Part shown: positions 25,301-39,468 of the stretch, one piece after another
Layout of the letters: each line of letters begins with the position of its first letter
Position numbering within the stretch: the first letter of the stretch is position 1
Assembly (NCBI GenBank): GCA_030674185.1
Contig: JAPXFY010000018.1
Coordinates: forward strand, 51,258,755 to 51,322,754
DNA: 64,000 nucleotides
Reading direction: 5' to 3'
Source of the DNA: Monoplex corrugatus
Taxonomy: Eukaryota > Mollusca > Gastropoda > Littorinimorpha > Ranellidae
Translations under genes and position numbers: made by a program
The notes under the pieces: generated by a model
Seen by the model: only the letters and a program-made list of their open reading frames with translations
Database searches by the model: none
Told to the model about the DNA's origin: nothing

Positions 25301-27759
25301 GACTCTCACACCCTATCTACCAACTGCAAAAATTAAACCCTTTGACTCCCTCACCTTATCCACCAGCTTCCTGCAGGAAGCTAGTGGATAGAGTGACCAA
25401 GTGAAAGGGTTACGTTTTTGCTTTGCTAGCATAGTTGGCAATGCAGGATGCTGGTGGCTAGAATGCGGGAGTCAACAAAGAAATAAGAAAAAAAGGAAGA
25501 AAGAAGAAGTGACAGAAATGGGACACAGGGAATAATCAGAAATTTCACTTCACATGATCAGTTATGTTTTGTCAATTATTATGTTTGCCCTTTGACTCCA
25601 ACACCCTATCAACCAACATCAAAAACTTAACCCTTTGACTTTCTCACCCTGTCCACCAGCTTCCTGCAGATAGCTGGTGAGCAGAGTAAGGGAGTCAAAG
25701 GGTTAAGGGTTTGCTTTGCTAGCATGGTTGACAATGGAAGATGCTGGCGGATAGGGTGCAGGAGTCAAAGGGTTCCTAAATGTTAAGAAAAGGAACTCAA
25801 AAGCAAATTAAATCATGATTACACATCTGCCTTAAGACTTCTTTTCATGTCATTTTCAAAACTGGACTCCAATCAGTAGAATCTATCCCACAGAATGCTA
25901 CATTTCTTAATTATAAAATTTCAAAAATCTCAATGTCATTTTCACTTAAACACATGTTGTCTACCACCATACCTCACCTAACATACACATACACACAGAA
26001 TGATCACGTCTATTTTTTATGTAAGCATTTTAGATTATTGTGAAATACACTGTCTGCAACATTCATTTACTTTGATATCATGTTCCCAATGTGAGAGGGC
26101 ACCACCTTAAGTTAACCTCTTAAAAATTTCAGAATTTCAAAATCTTTATTTTATACCAACAAAAAGGTGTAACATTTTAAGTTTCTTTTATACCTAAATG
26201 CAACTACTCCATATAAAGGAGACTACAAGAAAATCTCCCTTTAAGATATTAGGCAGAAAAGACTCACACTCTGAACCTAATTTTTACTTCATCACTGACA
26301 CAACTGCAGACATTCTTTACTGTTAATAAAACCATAATTAGAGAAAACATGGTGTTGAGAATATAGCTCATGACAGTATCAAACAATTCAATTATAGTAG
26401 TCAGTCAAATTTCACAGAAGCACAGGCAACAAGTGAGAGCACATCTCAAACATCAACAAAGCAGAACAATCAACAACAAAAGTGAGTGATCAAATGTTAC
26501 TACCTGAAACCTGTTGACTTTGCTTCTAGACAGAGAGGAGAAAATAAAAGTCGAGAGACATGTAATTTCATTCAAAATGAATAATTCAAGCACATGTTAC
26601 ATAACAAGACAGAGAATTCTAAGTAAACACTGGCTAAAACAAAAACCAAAAAAAACCAACAACATACACGAAAATCAAAAACGCATATAAATCGATAAGG
26701 AAATGACATGGCAGAGACTTCAAATTTTGTTCCAAGGTTAGCATTACAAGGACTGTGTCCATTTCCTCTCCCTTGTTGCTTTACCTTCCCCAATCCCAGA
26801 CTGGGTAAGGTACTCATTAATAGCTGAGTGGACTGGAACTCTTCCTGCAACATGTCAGCATCATCATGTGCCTTGGTCATGGCCCTCCAAACACTTCTAT
26901 CCCTTGTCGCCGCAAGCACATCTTCCACCCTCTCTGTCCTCTGCCACCCTGCAAGCTTGTCCAATATTTTCTCCCTGGGTCTACCTGGTGTTCTGTTTCC
27001 CTTCAGCTTTCCTGTTGTGACCAGGTGCTCTAATTCCGCTTTCCTCATAAAATGGCCTATAAATGTTGTTTGTCTTTTCCTAATCTTCTTTATCAATGAT
27101 CTTCTTGTGTCTGCCTCCATCAAGACTGTCTTGTTTGCTTTTTTTGCTGTCCATGGAACTCTCAACATTCTTCTTACAAACCACATTTCGGCTGCCTCAA
27201 TCTTGTTCTGGCTTTGTGTGTTCACTGTCCACGCCTCATAACCATATAACATTATCAGTTCTATGTAACATTCCAGAATTCTCTTCCTGCAACATGTACT
27301 CACTTCAATAATCAAATTTAAGCTGCATTTCTGCATTTGACTGACTTCATGATGAAAAAAAGTTATGTTATAGTAAAGATGGATGATGATGCTTGAAGCT
27401 TTAATCCTTTGACTCCCGCAGCCAATCCACCAACTGCAAAAACTTAACCCTTTAACTCCTTCACCCTATCCACCAGCTTCCTTCAGGAAGTAGGTGGATA
27501 GGGTGAGGGAGTCAAATGGGTAAGTTTTCTCCTTGCTAGCATGATTGACAATGCAGGATGCTGGTGGGCAGGGTTTGGGAGTCAAAGGGTTAATCCTGTT
27601 TATGCACACACAGAAAGCGATGAAGCAGGGGACTGGAAGCAGCGTACTGTAAACTGCGTAACATGTACATGTGGCAGCTTTGGACACCTGCTGCCATGAT
27701 GCCATCCATGATAAAATCCATATATCAAACACTTTGTCATAGGATGTGTGTGTGTGTGT

Positions 27760-27826
<67 letters not shown>

Positions 27827-27889
27827 TGTGTGTGTGTGTGTGCATGTGTGTGTGTATGGGCGTGTGTGTGTATGCGTGTGTACGTGTGA

Positions 27890-27964
<75 letters not shown>

Positions 27965-28030
27965 TGTGTGTGCATGTGTATGTGCATGCATGTGTGTGTG
28001 TGTGCACATATGCGCGCACACGCGCGCGCG

Positions 28031-28076
<46 letters not shown>

Positions 28077-28227
28077 CGCGCATGTGTGCACATGTATGTG
28101 TGGTGTGCGTGCATGTGTGTCTGTGTGTGTCTGTACGTGTATGGTGTATGTGTGTGTGTGTGTGAATGACTGTATATGTATGTGTAGATGTGTGTATGCA
28201 TGTGTACGTACATATGTGTGTGTGTGT

Positions 28228-28309
<82 letters not shown>

Positions 28310-31300
28310 TGTGTTGTGTGTGTGTCATGTGTATATGTGTGTGTACTTGTACATGCGCATGAGTGAACACATGCATCTGTGACTGAATGCATGTACGCAA
28401 GTAAACAAGCTTCACAACACAACATAAAAGAGACATCAGGCCTCAAATACAAAAGACAGCGACGTAAAATGATAATAATGATAACAATGAACAAGAAGAG
28501 GAGGGGCCTGAATGTTCACCTATACAAAGGAATGTTGTTATACGAGGCAACATCTGCACCGTCAAAACAAACCTGACCTTGTTTACAATCATCTCTATTC
28601 CAGTTTCATTATTACAGAGATAAAGACAGAGAAAGAACTGACACAGGGAGACAGAGAGAGACAGTGGGGCAGGAAAGAGAAGAAAGGAAAGAGAAGAAAG
28701 GAAAGAGAAGGCAAGACAGAAAAAATTAAAATGAAGAAACCAAAGTTTTAAGAGGGCAGGGAAAGAGAAAGCAAGAGAGGAAAGACAAAAATGAAGAAAC
28801 CAAAGCCCTCAGAGAGAGAAGGGAATGAGAAGACAAGACAGAAAAGATGAAAATGAAGAAGAAATCAAAGCTCTCAGTCTTACCCCTTCCACAATAGCCA
28901 ACATGCGCTGAGCGTACAGCACAGCATCATGTATGGTCAAAAACAGACACTGTTTATCACTGGTTTTGTAGAAATCTGTTTTCTCAAACATTTCACGCAC
29001 TGCAGCTGAAAGAGCAAAGACAAATTATTCATCTCTAGAGTTTTAAAGAGTAGGCATTTAGTTTTTAGAGTAGACATTAACATACAGACAAAGTTAACCC
29101 TTTGACTCCCGCACCCTGTCCACCAACATCCTGTGTTGTCAACCATGCTAGCAAAGCAAAAACTTAACCCTTTGACTCCCTCATCCTATCCACCAGCTTC
29201 CCGCTGGAAGCTGGTGGACAGGGTGAGGGAGTCAAAGGGTTGAGTTTTTGCAGTTGGTGGATAGAGCACGGGAGTCAAAGGGTTAAGTACTTTTTTAATT
29301 ACTTTTTTAAATGAGTACAATACTATTTTCAAAACACATACAACCACAAAGAAGGAATGACTAAAAGATGACAATTCAGGGATGTAACATAAACAGATTC
29401 TGAAATAGTTATACAGTTCTTCAGGAGTTCAGGATTAAAAGATCTAGCTAAAGAATGTTTATAGCAACAAATGATGACAACAAACAGTATGAAACTATTC
29501 AAAAGGGTTCAAGTGTGATGAATCCCTCTTGGACAAACTCCTAACAAACTCTTAATGAAAGGGCATGACTATAGAATTATATAATACACCCTTACATCAA
29601 CTGTTCCCAGACATACAATTTTAACCCTTCGACTCCCACACCCTGTCCACCAGCATCCTGCATTGTCAACCATGCTAGCAAAGCAAAAGCTTATCCCTTT
29701 GCCTCCCTCACTCTATCCACCAGCTTCCAGCGGGAAGCTGGTGGATAGGGTGAGGGAGTCAAAGGGTTAAGTATTTGCAGCTGATGCACAGGGTGGTTGA
29801 GTCAACGGGTTAATCATTCTGTATGAGTAACACTATCAAACTGACAGACACATGATGCGCTCTTGAGTTTGAATCTATGATTTAACAACACCAACAAACA
29901 CACATAGACAAATTAAAGGCAATGACTCGACAAATATTAGGTCTAAATTTATACTTCTGGTCTGACTAAACCTCACATGCAGATCAGCTGGTTCCAATTA
30001 TTAGGTACTTTATCAGAAGCTATTCTGCAACAGACACAGTACTTGAAAATCCCTAAAATCAACAAAAAGTAGACAATTTTATTGCGACAGCAAATGTTAC
30101 ACAAATACTCTGTATTTCCTTTATGCTAAAGAAAGAACACAAGTATACTGTGTCATCTCACTCTCATCCTGTTCTCTTCATGTTTTCCTAAGATATTGGC
30201 TAACTACAACAAAGAAGGCATACTAACCTTTACAGTGAGCAAAAAACACTTGGATAGAGTAACTTCTCATCTCTGTAACCACCTGCACAAGTTGTAACAA
30301 ACAATTTAAAATACAAGCACACACATGAACAAGCATTACAAATGTATAGACATTTTTAAACAATATTCATTTTCAGAAAAAAATGATCACATGAATATAT
30401 GCTAAACTGTATCGTGTTTGATTGTAAGGCAGTCTTTTCCCCACATTCACAGAGATTTTTAAATTCTGCATGACACTAACAAAGGAAAAAAGACAAAAAA
30501 GACTGAAAGACTGGTGACTCTTTTCTCTTCAATTAATCTGAAACATTCAAGTCAAATTTCTTTCAAACTGAACACCTACCAGTGCAATCATGTGTAAACT
30601 ATTCAACAATTCCTGAGAAGTAACTTGCAACTTTCAAAAGAGCTGAATGCTCTTATAAAACAAAATGTCAATTCTCATAATTTAGAGGTCTTTAACCCTT
30701 TGACTCCCATGCTCTATCCACCAACTGCAAAAACTCAACCCTTTGACTCCCTCACCCTATCCACCAGCTTCCTGCAGGAAGCTGGTGGATAGGATGAAGG
30801 AATGTAAGGGTTAAGTTTTTGCTTTGCTAGCATGGTTGACAATGCAGGATGGTGGTGGACATGGTGCGGTAGTTCAAGGGTTAATAAAAGAGTGTGAAGG
30901 GCATTAAAAACAGAAATTCTTTAAAATTGAAAACTTTCCGCCACCTTGTTTTCTTTTTCATTTGATTTTACTACTTTCTTTTACATGTTGCTACAATCAA
31001 GACAATCAAGGACGCCTGAAAAAATATTCACCAAGATAAAACTGATGTTCAAACACTGAAAAACATATTCCAAAACAAGTGCAATTGCCTGCATTCGAGC
31101 AAACAGGAACCAGACAAACATGAAAATAGAATCAGAATGCATCTTGTCTGGTTATATTAAACACGCATTCTGATTCTATTTTCATGTTTTTCTGGTTATT
31201 GAAATACAGGTTAACATGCCATATACCTGCTGCAAAACTTTGACCCCCACTGAATCCACATAACCCATGGTGGTGCAGTCGATGATGATGAAGTAGACAT

Positions 31301-32702
31301 CAGTCACCGTTGGCAGGACTATGGGCATGTCATCTGGCACGTTACTCAGCAAGTTGGTGTTCTGATTTGCATCAGTATTGTCTACCACAGGTTCTGTGGA
31401 GGTGCCTGTTGCAGGGTCTGCTGGATTCTCTTCGTTGTTGTCAGTAGTGGCTTCTGATGGCGCACTCTCTACCTGTACAATGTAGTGAAGACACAAACCA
31501 ATTGGCATCATAACTCTGAATTACCAAATGCTTGAGTCTCTAGTATTTTTATCACTTTGGCAATAACGCAAAAAATGCAATTCTTTCAACAGTTCTCCAC
31601 AAACTGGGCATAACAATAAGTTTTTAATCTGACATTTAGGGCCAAGATTCTTCCTCGGACCAAAATGGCAGGTTAAAAACATGATGTTAAGCCCACTTTC
31701 ATCCTTGGCCCAAAACAGCAAGTTGTGTGATGTTATACCCACTTTCATCTGTGGCCCAAAATTGCAGACTGAAAGTGTGATGTTATGGTCAGTTTCATCT
31801 TGGCCCGAAATGGCAGATTAAAAGTGTGAAGTTACGCCCTAGTTTCATCCGTGGCCCAAAATGGCAGATTAAAAATGTGACGTTATGCCCAGTTTGTCCA
31901 ATTACCACACAATTTCTCATATAAATGGGTGAAGCATTAAAGATCAACACGACAGGCGAATGTTCCAAGCAAACATGGTCCTTTCTACTCATTCTGTTCA
32001 TCGGTAATCACTGAATTATGGCCAAGTTCTGGCTGTCTTCCAGCTTTTCTTAGACCACCTACAAAATAACCGCCTGAGGAATTGCCCACTTGTTGTGGTC
32101 ACAGGGACTTCCATGACTCAGAATCCTGTAAAGGTATGCCAAAGAGGGCTTCGGTTCCTGGTAGAGACACCCAAGCCAGACAGACTGAAGGGTAGAACCT
32201 GACAAAGCACAATCCCTGCTCCTCCAGGTTGGGAGGTTAGGGCACAAGCCTTAGAGTCCTAGCAAAAAAAGGCAGCGTTACAATAACAGCAACAGAAGAA
32301 ACCAATTTTATTGCATGTGATGGACTTTCACAGTCACTGGAAGACACTCGAATAAGAAGACCTCAAAATCCTGAAATGCATCTAAGGTACCATGCAAAAG
32401 CCAGTTCAGAACAGACAAGAGGGTGAGCCTTCGTTTTTCATTGATGCCTTAAATGCCAATGACATAACCAACAGCGAGTCAGTCAGACAACAAAAAGTCC
32501 AGATGCTGGAAAACACACCCCTGACTTGCACAGAAACCAAACCATGCTTTTCGACCACATGACACAAAAGGTACTACAATGAGGGAAGCCAGAGGAAACA
32601 AGGGGAAGGGAGGCGCATACTGACAAAGTCCGATCCTACCGTTTTCCTCTATGTCAAGATTGGTTCCAAGTCATGAGAGACTCTTTTTGTGTCAGCAAGA
32701 GC

Positions 32703-32735
<33 letters not shown>

Positions 32736-32949
32736 CACATGCACACACACACACACACAAACACACAGAGTGTCTATTACTCTCACACTTATGTAAACAC
32801 ATACACCCAAACACAGTATCTCACAAAAACACACATTGAGTACCCACCACAGGTATGACAGTATGTTTATGAGGCACCAACCACTTGCACTTTCAACCAT
32901 TCATTCTTTGCTTTTTTCTTCGGTTTCTTTAATTTCACACACACACACA

Positions 32950-33019
<70 letters not shown>

Positions 33020-36000
33020 TCACTCACACACACACAGACACACACACTCAGACACTTTTTACATGGCACAGCGACACACACACACACACACACAAACACG
33101 CATGCACACAAACTCAGACACTTTCTCATATTTACACACACAGAAAACATTTACTACTGTGTTCTCATTTCACTTCCTTCTTTCCCCAGTCCCCAAATGT
33201 GTGTGTACTCAAGCAGGAATGCAAATTTTTGTCTGTTTACCAACTGAACACTACATCTGCTGTGTACATATTATTAAATTCCTGGGCAAGAAAGTTATAG
33301 CTTTATTCAAACTTAACCTGCACATAAGCACAAGCTACTGATCATAGCAGCCACAAGGCAGAAAAACGATATATTTTGCATCAGTACCATACTTCCAGTT
33401 CTGTAGAAGAGGACATACATAAACACTACAATCTATGAAGACTGAAATTTAGAGAAAAGCACATCAACAACTGAGGAAAAAACATCTGATAACATTAAAG
33501 GAAGCATCACATACAATTTTGGGACACACACTCACACACACACACACACACACACATACACACACACAGAGAAACACAGCATCTGTTACTCTCACACATA
33601 TGCAAACATATGCACAAAGATGTCACATACACCTAAACACAGTATCTCACAAAAACACATACAGTGCCCACCAGAGGTATGACAGTATGTTTATAAGGCA
33701 CCACCCACTTGCATTTTCAACCATTCATTCTCTGCTTTTTCTTCAGTTTCTTTGATTTCACGCGCACACGCCACACACACACATACACACACACACACAC
33801 AAACACTCACTCACACACACACAAACACACACACATACATACATACACACATGCTCACTCTCTCACACACACACATGCCACAAAACACACTACCACAACG
33901 CTCACTCACAAACACACACACACACAACACACACACACACACACATACACACACATACACACACCTCACCACCACACACACACACACACACACACCTCAC
34001 ACACACACACACACACACACTCACACCTCACTCACACACACACATACACATACACATACACACAACACACACACACACACACACCACACACACACACACA
34101 TACACACCACTCACACACACACACACACAAACAAACATTCAGTACCTACCGCAGGCACTACAGTATGTTTATGTGACACCACTTGCACTTTTAACAGTTC
34201 TTTCTGCGCTTTTTTCTTCAATTTCTTCAACACAGCAGGGTCAGCAGTCATCTTGTAGATTGAAGTCTTGAAGTATTCGCTGTTGGCGAAAAACAGTGCA
34301 GACTCAAAACGGAAGATCCTGATATGGTCCAGGCCTTCAGCCTTGAGAAATGAGAAAAAGAAAATCAATCATTACCACACATTTATTCTTTTTCTGTAAA
34401 TATATTTATCTCCTTATTCCAGTTACCCTTTTGTTTTTCATATTTGCAACACAAAAAGTTTTAGTATTCCAGTCAGTGAGCTTTTTCTTTTTCATATTTG
34501 CAACATGAAAATCATTGGTATTCCAGTTACCATTTTCTTTTTCATACTTGTAACACAAAAAATCTTTAGTATTTCAGTTACCCTATTGTTTTTCATATTT
34601 GCAACACAAAAATCTTTATCACTATTCTGTTACCAGACCTACAGAGCAATGAGGCTGATGATCACAAAATCATTCCCATTATATTTACTCATTTCCATGA
34701 AAAATATTTTATAATCCATGCAATCATTTTGATTCCTTTTACATTATTTCACAGGTGACTTTTCAATCTTTACAAACTGTGACAGGGTGAAGTTATAGTT
34801 ACTTTTATTTTAAGCATAAACACTGCATGGCTGCATTTTCCCAGCCATTCTGCCACCCTTTAGTTGCGAGCCGGCGTCGCCTGCGTGTGCTATTTTTAGC
34901 CAGGCAGGGTCGACCAAAGTCCATCAGTGTAGCGCGTCTTTGTGCTCCCACACTAGTGATAAAGGGACGGGTGAAAAGGGTGTGGAGAGTGGAAGGGAAG
35001 GGGCGCACTATTAATAGCCGGCAGAAAGTGGCCAACTAAAGTATCTCGGATTTGTGCGCCGTGACTGTGTTATGTCTATTTAGCACTGATAGTGGTTTGA
35101 TAAACCTTTTGTTTAGACAAGACTAAAATCACTATTTCTTGGAAGTCATGCATCAGTTTTCATTGTTTACATCTATTGAAAGGACATTGTTTCAGTGTGG
35201 TTTCCAGTATCAAATCTGACAACACCACCAGAATAAACATGCAGAGAATACCTTCAAATTCTCTCTCTTAACCTGTCGGCTTGTTCAGGGTAATGTCTCT
35301 TGGTGTTAATGGCAATGAATCATGGCTGTAATGAGCCATGCTAACAATCACTGACAAAGATTTAGGTATGGTAAAACCTTTGTTTTACAATATAAGACTA
35401 TATGAAATACTTTTGAGGGGAATACTGAATAGTTTATATGACTGTTGATCTGATTGAGAATCAAGAGGATTCCAGAGATGAATTATTACTCACGGGCTAA
35501 GATATGGCTCTGGTGATATAACTTTTAAATTAAATTCATGAAATAATTATGGGGAGAGCCATGTAGGCTTAGTTTAGGCTTCCACAGAGTGAGCAGCATG
35601 ATCATTCATTCTATCTCTGTGTGTTATTTTCCTGACAGTAATTCATGATTATAAGGTGTGGAACATGAATTTTCGAAGATTTGTACTACTCCATTACTCA
35701 TTATACAATCATTTACAGACACAGCCATACTGGACAGCTAAAAGTGCACAGAATGACATGCGCTCAATGCTTTATCCTAATACATTTACAGACAAGTGGA
35801 TGGCCCAGTACTGTAATCCTGACAGACAGGCCATGGAACTCACAGCTTTGTTGACTGACATATCCCTGTAGAGGTCAGTGCCCGGAACTTGTCCCAACAA
35901 ACATGCCCGTGGTCTGCATACACACACACACACGTACACACACACATACACACACAAATTCAGGCATATGCACACCCAAGCATACATACACACACACATA

Positions 36001-36205
36001 TACACACCACAAATTTTACTTAGAAGCACACAAAGACACACACACTCTCTCACACACACAAACTCATGCACACGCACTCTCTCTCTCTCTCCCCCTCTCA
36101 CATGAACACACACACTCACAATCACATGAATTTTTCAAGAGTAGACATGAATAAACATGCACACACATTCTTTCATATGTGTGTATGTGAGAGAGAGAGA
36201 GAGAC

Positions 36206-36275
<70 letters not shown>

Positions 36276-39200
36276 TTTACAACAGAGAGAAAGAATGTAA
36301 AGTTTTTTTGTATGTGTTGTGTGTGTGTGTGTGTCTGTGTGTGTGCGTGTCTGTGTGTGTGTGCATGTCTGTTTGTGATTTACAATGATAATTATGTGTC
36401 TATCACTGTCAAACATCACTTAGAGTGAAGAGACGTTAAAGGAAAGAACAAACATTCTTACCCCAGAACCTAGTTGATTAATTTTTGGTACTTGTATTCA
36501 AGAACTGAATTTTGAGATAAAAGCTGGATTTTGTGTGCACACATTTGCATTTTAAAGCATGAAACATCAATCTGATGGCAGCAATCCAAAATGGTTTACA
36601 ACGATGTGACTTTTATCAGACATATATTTTTTTGGTTTCTAGGCCACTCTATACTCATATAAGCCAGTCATTTTTCATATCAATCTTCCATGTCTGACTT
36701 GATCAATTTCCCAAAGAAGCCTTCCAAACAGTGCATCTCATATACAGAGAGAGACAGAGGGACAAAAAGATAAAATATTCAACAAAATGAAGAAACAACC
36801 CATTTTTCATGCTACTTTTCTATTTCTACCTTTGTAAATTTTCCAACGATTCGTATCAATACAAAGCATTGACATAAACAGAGAAAAACAAAAATCCAGA
36901 AGGACAGAATATTAAACACACTGAATCTTTTGTTTATTGATAAGGCCTTACGTAGAAGTACGGGGTGTGAGCACGTCAACTTCTACCATTCACACAGTCA
37001 TCACAAAAGCAGCATACAGATAAATAGCAGGTTATTTTGACATAGCGCTAAACTAAGCGCGTCAAAAGTTTTAATGTAAATGACAGACAGATAAATTAGC
37101 TGAGGCTCACCGTTGTTGACGGATAATAACAGTGAGGAGAGCAAAGATGATGCCCACCATAAGACCCAAGTCGACATCCAACAAAACAGTGGCCAGGAAT
37201 GACACCAACCACACTGACTGCAACATCACAAAACATCAACAACATCACTAAACTTTCACAAGCTGTTCCTCACCATTCTGTTAACCCTTTGACTCCCTCC
37301 CCCTATCTACCAGCATCCTGCATTGTTGGCCATGACGGCAAAGCAAAAACTTAACCCTTTCATTCCCTCATCCAGGAAGCTGATGGATAGGGTGAGGGAG
37401 TGAAAGTATTAAGTTTTTGTGGTTGGCGGGTAGAGTGCGGAAAAGAAAGGGTTAACTTTTTCAATGCTACAACACCAGAGAAAAACATTCCTTATCGTTA
37501 CTATGACCCATAAAACGGTTTGTGTCAGAAAAGGTTAAATTTCCTGCTTACTTATAATGGTTGATAATTCAAGAAGGGTAGGGCGAAGGAGTCAAAGGAT
37601 TACTAATGTACTATCAACACATATCAAGATTTCAGTGATCAGTCTGTTCATTTAAAATCAAAATGCAGCATCTTCATTTCTAGAACACTCTTTGTTCAGT
37701 CCTTTCTTGAAACAGCAAAGCTGTAACTTAAATACACCTTCAACTACACTTCTTATCTTAGTGCAAAATTTTGTTGACTGAAAAATAAACATGAATTTAC
37801 TTATCAACCTGACATTAGTTGAAAATAACAGAAAATTATAAAAACCAAGCTGGCTATGAAATACTCCCCCCCCCCCCCCCCCCCCCCCACCCCCACCAAA
37901 CAATTGATTTTTTTTCTGTTTAGCACTAACAGCTTTAATTTCACACAACATATAAAAACATTGGTACTGGGAAAACAACAACAACAACATCAAGTTTTGA
38001 TATTCAATCAAATTACATAACTAAAATTAATAGTCTCATCGCTCTGCATGTGGCCCATAATATAAACATCAATGGTGAAATTGAAACACTTACAAAATCA
38101 ATGATAGAGATGTTCCACAGTCGTTTCAGCTCAGCAAACTGTTTAAACATCCCTTTGAGGGCTACAACAATGATAGCTGCCAGAATACACTGAAAAATAT
38201 GAACAGTGATTTCAGTCAAACAATTCACAACAACAACAAAAAAGAAAGAAAGAAAAACAGCAAGAAAAAAAAAAACCTACGAAAGAAACAACAATGAAAC
38301 TAAGCTCATTTGGTTATAAATAAATTCCATTGATTTTTATTATTGTTTTTTTTTTTTTTATTGTAGTCCAGCCAACTGCATAGAACCATATCAGGGCTAT
38401 AACCATTTCAAAATACACAATACTTCAACAGGAAAAATGAAAAGGAAAAGAAAATTAGGTACACATATCAATGCATTTGCACACATAATGTAAGAAGATA
38501 CCCCTGGTGTTGACCACTCTAATTTATCACACAGGGAAAAGACATACCTGAATACAAATTTATGCATAACTAAGGACACTTCAGCAAATACAGAAATGGG
38601 CCTAATTTACCCAAAACTGCTTCCACATATCCCATTTCCCTAGAGCCAAAAATACACTACATACATGTACCTAATAATCAATTCTAAGAGAAAGTATGTA
38701 AGACTTAGTATGGATCATAACAAATCAGAACCCCAAATCGTGACACAAAGGAATCAAATTCTGTGATGTTACATAAACACAGTTACACAAGTTATTTTCA
38801 AAGTGTAAGCATATGACTGCATGCAAATGAACATGTACATAATCAATCTATTCTTATAATTTTGTAAATGGACATGTACCATAATCAATCTATTCTTATA
38901 ATTTTGTAAATGAACATGTACCATAATCAGTCAATTCTTATAATTCTGTAAATGAACATTACCATAATCAATCTATTCTTTTGATTTTGTAAATGGACAT
39001 GTACCATAATCAATCTATTCCTGTGATTTTGTACTTGAATCAACACTATAACAATAATGAAACAGAAAACAAAAAAGACCCTCACATTAGGCAGAGTCCT
39101 GAAGTAGGATCCAAGAACCAGAATACAACCAACAGGAGAGCACTAGACACCAACCCAGCCACCTGAGTATCATCAACATACACGTCATGACGGCAACTGA

Positions 39201-39421
39201 TTTGACAAGTATAGTACATAACAGCACAGTACTGAATAAAATCAACATTACTGAATAAAGTCAACATGACTACAATTGACGTGACAGCCATTCCAATTCT
39301 GTTACTTTTAAAATTAAAGAAAGAAAGAATAAGCACACACATATGACTACATATTCTTGACTGCATGCCAGCATATACACACACACATGCACACACATAC
39401 ATACACACATACTCACCATAC

Positions 39422-39468
<47 letters not shown>

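Larger units (their letters stand above)
21718..26560 (-). other. SLC26A: SLC26 intron 16, right-hand noncoding part
   Basis: No exon is recognised. It holds an A/G-rich tract (21837-21896), a CA microsatellite (about 22264-22345), a G tract (22727-22739) and TTAA-type elements at about 24593, 25291 and 25586. Confidence 0.6.
32650..34140. repeat. CA microsatellites interleaved with two diverged copies of exon 13's end
   Basis: CA tracts at about 32708-32765, 32938-33060, 33525-33570 and 33765-34135 surround two copies (about 32836-32937 and 33660-33760) of the 3' part of exon 13. The flanks ACAGTATCTCACAAAAACAC are also repeated, so a unit of about 825 bp was duplicated. The copies have lost the reading frame. 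Confidence 0.88.

Noticed and set aside
27466..28494. Long minus-strand open frame of His/Thr repeats
   Set aside because: It is a translation of the CA microsatellite; the composition is only what the repeat forces.
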